A DNA stretch of 33,937 nt from Deltaproteobacteria bacterium (GTDB taxonomy: Bacteria; Desulfobacterota; Desulfobaccia; Desulfobaccales; 0-14-0-80-60-11). Position numbers and translations under genes: made by a program. The stretch spans positions 1 to 33,937 of the forward strand of contig JAPLJC010000078.1 in assembly GCA_026388765.1 (NCBI GenBank). The letters run 5' to 3'. This document shows positions 32,241 to 33,937 of this stretch, in pieces. Each line of letters begins with the position of its first letter. Position 1 is the first letter of the stretch. A model generated the notes under the pieces. The model was not told the origin of the DNA. It did no database searches and was given only the letters and a program-made list of their open reading frames with translations.

Positions 32241-32975
32241 AATATATAACTTCTTAAAAGGGACGGATAGATTATCGCTATGAACTGGGACCGCACCCTG
32301 TTAGGCCTATGCCTGAATATTTACAACCGACCCCAATATGAGCGTCAATCATGCCATCTTTACTGGAAATCGCCACGGCCTCGGTTAAATTATCATCCGG
32401 AACACTAAATGGCTTCCTGCCGTTAGCGCCTCCCCTGGGAGCCTGCCAACGTATTTTTTAGGGCGGCCTGTGGCCGCCGTCATTGCCGGCCCCACTGGGA
32501 GCCAGAGAACACGGACTGGCGTAAAGTCCAAAAAATATTTTGCGGCACAAAACCGTGACCCAACCGCCAACTATCTGTTATTGTTATGACAATAAGATAT
32601 ATTTTCTTAAAAATTAACCGGCCCCTAAGCGAAATTATGCGGCCCAAAAACAATACGGAAGCAACGCCTGAGCGGAGTCAAGCGGCAGCTAACCTGAACC
32701 AGACCGGCGCCTGAACGCGGTAATTGCGCTTCTTTTCTACGGAGGTGGCACAGGTTGGCGAAATTCAGGCAAAAATTTTGCAAAAGGTAGCTAAAAAATG
32801 ACGCGGCGAGGGATATTGAATCGTTAAAATACTTTTAAAAACAATGAGTTAACCTTAGTATTTGCAAATACATAAAAATCATTCAAATAACCCTATGAAA
32901 TCTTTTACTTTTTTAACAGAAAACCGAAAACCGAAAACTGAAAACCATATTAAAATAGACCGAGGACTTCGACTG
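32241..32975. other. 735-bp stretch without a convincing gene
   Basis: Contents are a short frame at 32281-32409 (starts MNWDRTLLG, 42 codons, no ribosome binding site), a GC hairpin GGCGGCCTGTGGCCGCC (about 32463-32479), a partial REP (GGAGGTGGCACAGG, about 32741-32754), the AT-rich palindrome GTATTTGCAAATAC (about 32860-32873) and a CCGAAAA heptamer tract (32919-32946) just before nadC. Composition alternates between AT-rich and moderate GC, as expected of decayed acquired DNA beside the TIR gene. Confidence 0.5.
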
Positions 32976-33830
32976 ATGAATGTCTTTCCGACTTCCCCGC
33001 TGATTGAGCGCCTCATCGACCTGGCCCTGGAAGAGGACCTGGGTGTAGGCGACGTCACCACCCAGGCCCTGATCTCGCCGGACCTCCAGGGCGAGGCCCA
33101 CCTCCGGGCCAAACAGGACCTGGTGGTGGCCGGCCTGCCAGTGGCCGCCCGGGTTTTTCAGAAGCTAGACCCGAAGCTGGTTTTCGAACCTCAGGCGGAG
33201 GAAGGCCAAGCGGTGGCCGCCGGCACGGTTCTGGCCCGCCTCACTGGCCCGGTGGTCGCCATCCTCACCGGCGAGCGCACCGCCCTCAATTTTCTCCAGC
33301 GCCTCTCCGGCATCGCCACCAACACCCGGCAGATGGTGAGTCTGATTGCCGGCACCAAGGCGGCCCTGGTGGACACCCGCAAGACCACCCCGGGCTGGCG
33401 GGCCCTGGAGAAATACGCCGTGCGCCTGGGCGGGGCCCGCAACCACCGGACCGGGCTCTACGACGGCGTCCTCATCAAGAACAACCACCTCACCGCCGCC
33501 AGCTCCATCACCCTCGCCGTCAAGCAGGCCCGGGAGCAGGCTCACCACCTCCTCAAGATCGAAGTGGAAGTCACTGACCTGGCCGGCCTGCAAGAGGCCC
33601 TGGCCGCCGGCGCCGACGTCATCATGCTGGATAATATGGACGAAGCCAGCATGACCCAGGCCGTGAAACTCACCGCCGGCCGTGCCCTGCTGGAGGCCTC
33701 CGGCTCCATGTCCGCCGCCCGCCTGCCCAAGGTGGCCGCCACCGGCGTCAACCTCATCTCCATGGGCGCCCTGACCCACAGCGCCCCGGCCGCGGATATC
33801 CATTTGAGATTGATTAGGACGTGGAGATAG
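32976..33830 (+). CDS. nadC: Nicotinate-nucleotide pyrophosphorylase (quinolinate phosphoribosyltransferase)
   Basis: Catalyses quinolinate plus PRPP to nicotinate mononucleotide in NAD synthesis. The start is ATG 32976 (MNVFPTSPLIERLIDLALEEDLG), with GAGGA 9 bases upstream; an earlier frame would translate the heptamer repeat. The 284-residue length is normal. Conserved segments are EDLGVGDVTT, the catalytic DTRKTTPGWRALEKYAVRLGGARNHRTGLYDGVLIKNNHL (Arg135, Lys136, Lys144, His157, Arg158, Lys168), VEVTDLAGLQEALAAGADVIMLDNM, LEASGSM and ISMGALTHSAPAADIHL. nadA and nadB are not in the window. Its position next to a possible NAD-consuming TIR gene is probably coincidental. Confidence 0.97.
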   Translation: MNVFPTSPLIERLIDLALEEDLGVGDVTTQALISPDLQGEAHLRAKQDLVVAGLPVAARVFQKLDPKLVFEPQAEEGQAVAAGTVLARLTGPVVAILTGERTALNFLQRLSGIATNTRQMVSLIAGTKAALVDTRKTTPGWRALEKYAVRLGGARNHRTGLYDGVLIKNNHLTAASSITLAVKQAREQAHHLLKIEVEVTDLAGLQEALAAGADVIMLDNMDEASMTQAVKLTAGRALLEASGSMSAARLPKVAATGVNLISMGALTHSAPAADIHLRLIRTWR

Positions 33831-33836
33831 GTTTTT

Positions 33837-33878
33837 GGGGGAAGGGGCCAGGGGCCGAGGGCCCCTGCCCCTTCCCCC
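33837..33878. terminator. GC hairpin after nadC
   Basis: The arm GGGGGAAGGGGCCAGGGGCC (33837-33856) pairs with 33860-33878 around GAG with one bulge. It starts 6 bases after the nadC stop and could end transcription, although no T-run follows. It is related to the hairpin at 27870-27915. The remaining bases to 33937 include another start of a REP-like unit (GGCGGGCTTGCAGCCCG). Confidence 0.5.
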
Positions 33879-33937
33879 AAACCCCCATCCCCAACCCCTT
33901 AAGATTGGGCCGGGGAAGGCGGGCTTGCAGCCCGACT

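Noticed and set aside
32299-32305. GTTAGGC resembling an integron attC core
   Set aside because: No matching inverse core at a suitable distance and no integrase gene.
32281-32409. A 42-codon frame after the TIR gene as a toxin or antitoxin partner
   Set aside because: No ribosome binding site, no recognisable motif, and too short to support without conservation data.

Overview
The window looks like a chromosomal segment of a GC-rich Gram-negative anaerobe, most likely a Desulfobacterota bacterium. The grounds are a futalosine-type menaquinone cluster, a phenylacetate-CoA-ligase-like gene next to a branched-chain amino acid (Liv) ABC transporter, a signal-peptide outer-membrane barrel, and very many short palindromic intergenic repeats. 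The taxonomic placement is inference; no rRNA or tRNA gene was seen.

Layout. 1-1.6 kb: the cut-off start of a membrane-anchored protein, with an intact ISL3-family insertion sequence 21 bp upstream of its start codon. 2-3.5 kb (+ strand): a double-GAF sensor protein with a C-terminal four-cysteine tail, and a small lipoprotein. From 3.5 to 27.7 kb every gene is on the minus strand. Reading left to right these are ftsK; dCMP deaminase with a previously unlisted 50-codon zinc-ribbon membrane protein upstream; a REP-associated (RAYT) transposase bracketed by identical palindromes; an alpha/beta-hydrolase lipoprotein and a metallophosphoesterase; a PaaK-like ligase; livG, livF, an inserted DUF429 gene, livM and livH; an outer-membrane barrel gene with its own promoter and terminator; and a menaquinone gene block.

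The menaquinone block (17.5-26.9 kb), in transcription order, is mqnE, mqnC, a divergent MTA/purine nucleoside phosphorylase-family gene, an amidohydrolase (probable aminodeoxyfutalosine deaminase), mqnA, ubiD-type (mqnL), ubiX-type (mqnM), a DUF6790-like membrane protein and ubiA-type (mqnP), closed by a strong terminator. mqnD and the final methyltransferase are not in the window. A TetR-family gene lies directly upstream. Two palindromes with the same half-sites (ATGACC-N4-GGTCAT), one at the tetR promoter and one just upstream of mqnE, suggest that this repressor controls both itself and menaquinone synthesis.

Right end (+ strand): valS, carrying two REP palindromes inside its coding sequence; a REP-filled spacer; an AT-rich, probably acquired TIR-domain gene that may be a defence effector; a 735-bp gene-free stretch; and nadC.

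The window is dominated at fine scale by short repeats: RAYT-type palindromes (GGTGGCACAGG...CCTGTGC and relatives), CGGTTTT/CCGAAAA heptamer tracts, C-rich/G-rich hairpins and one perfect 25-bp inverted pair. They fill nearly every intergenic gap, run up to start codons, supply C-terminal codons and in one case sit inside an essential enzyme. The strongest candidates for something undescribed are the TetR-mqn circuit, the altered active site of the phosphorylase-family protein in the mqn cluster, and the TIR gene.
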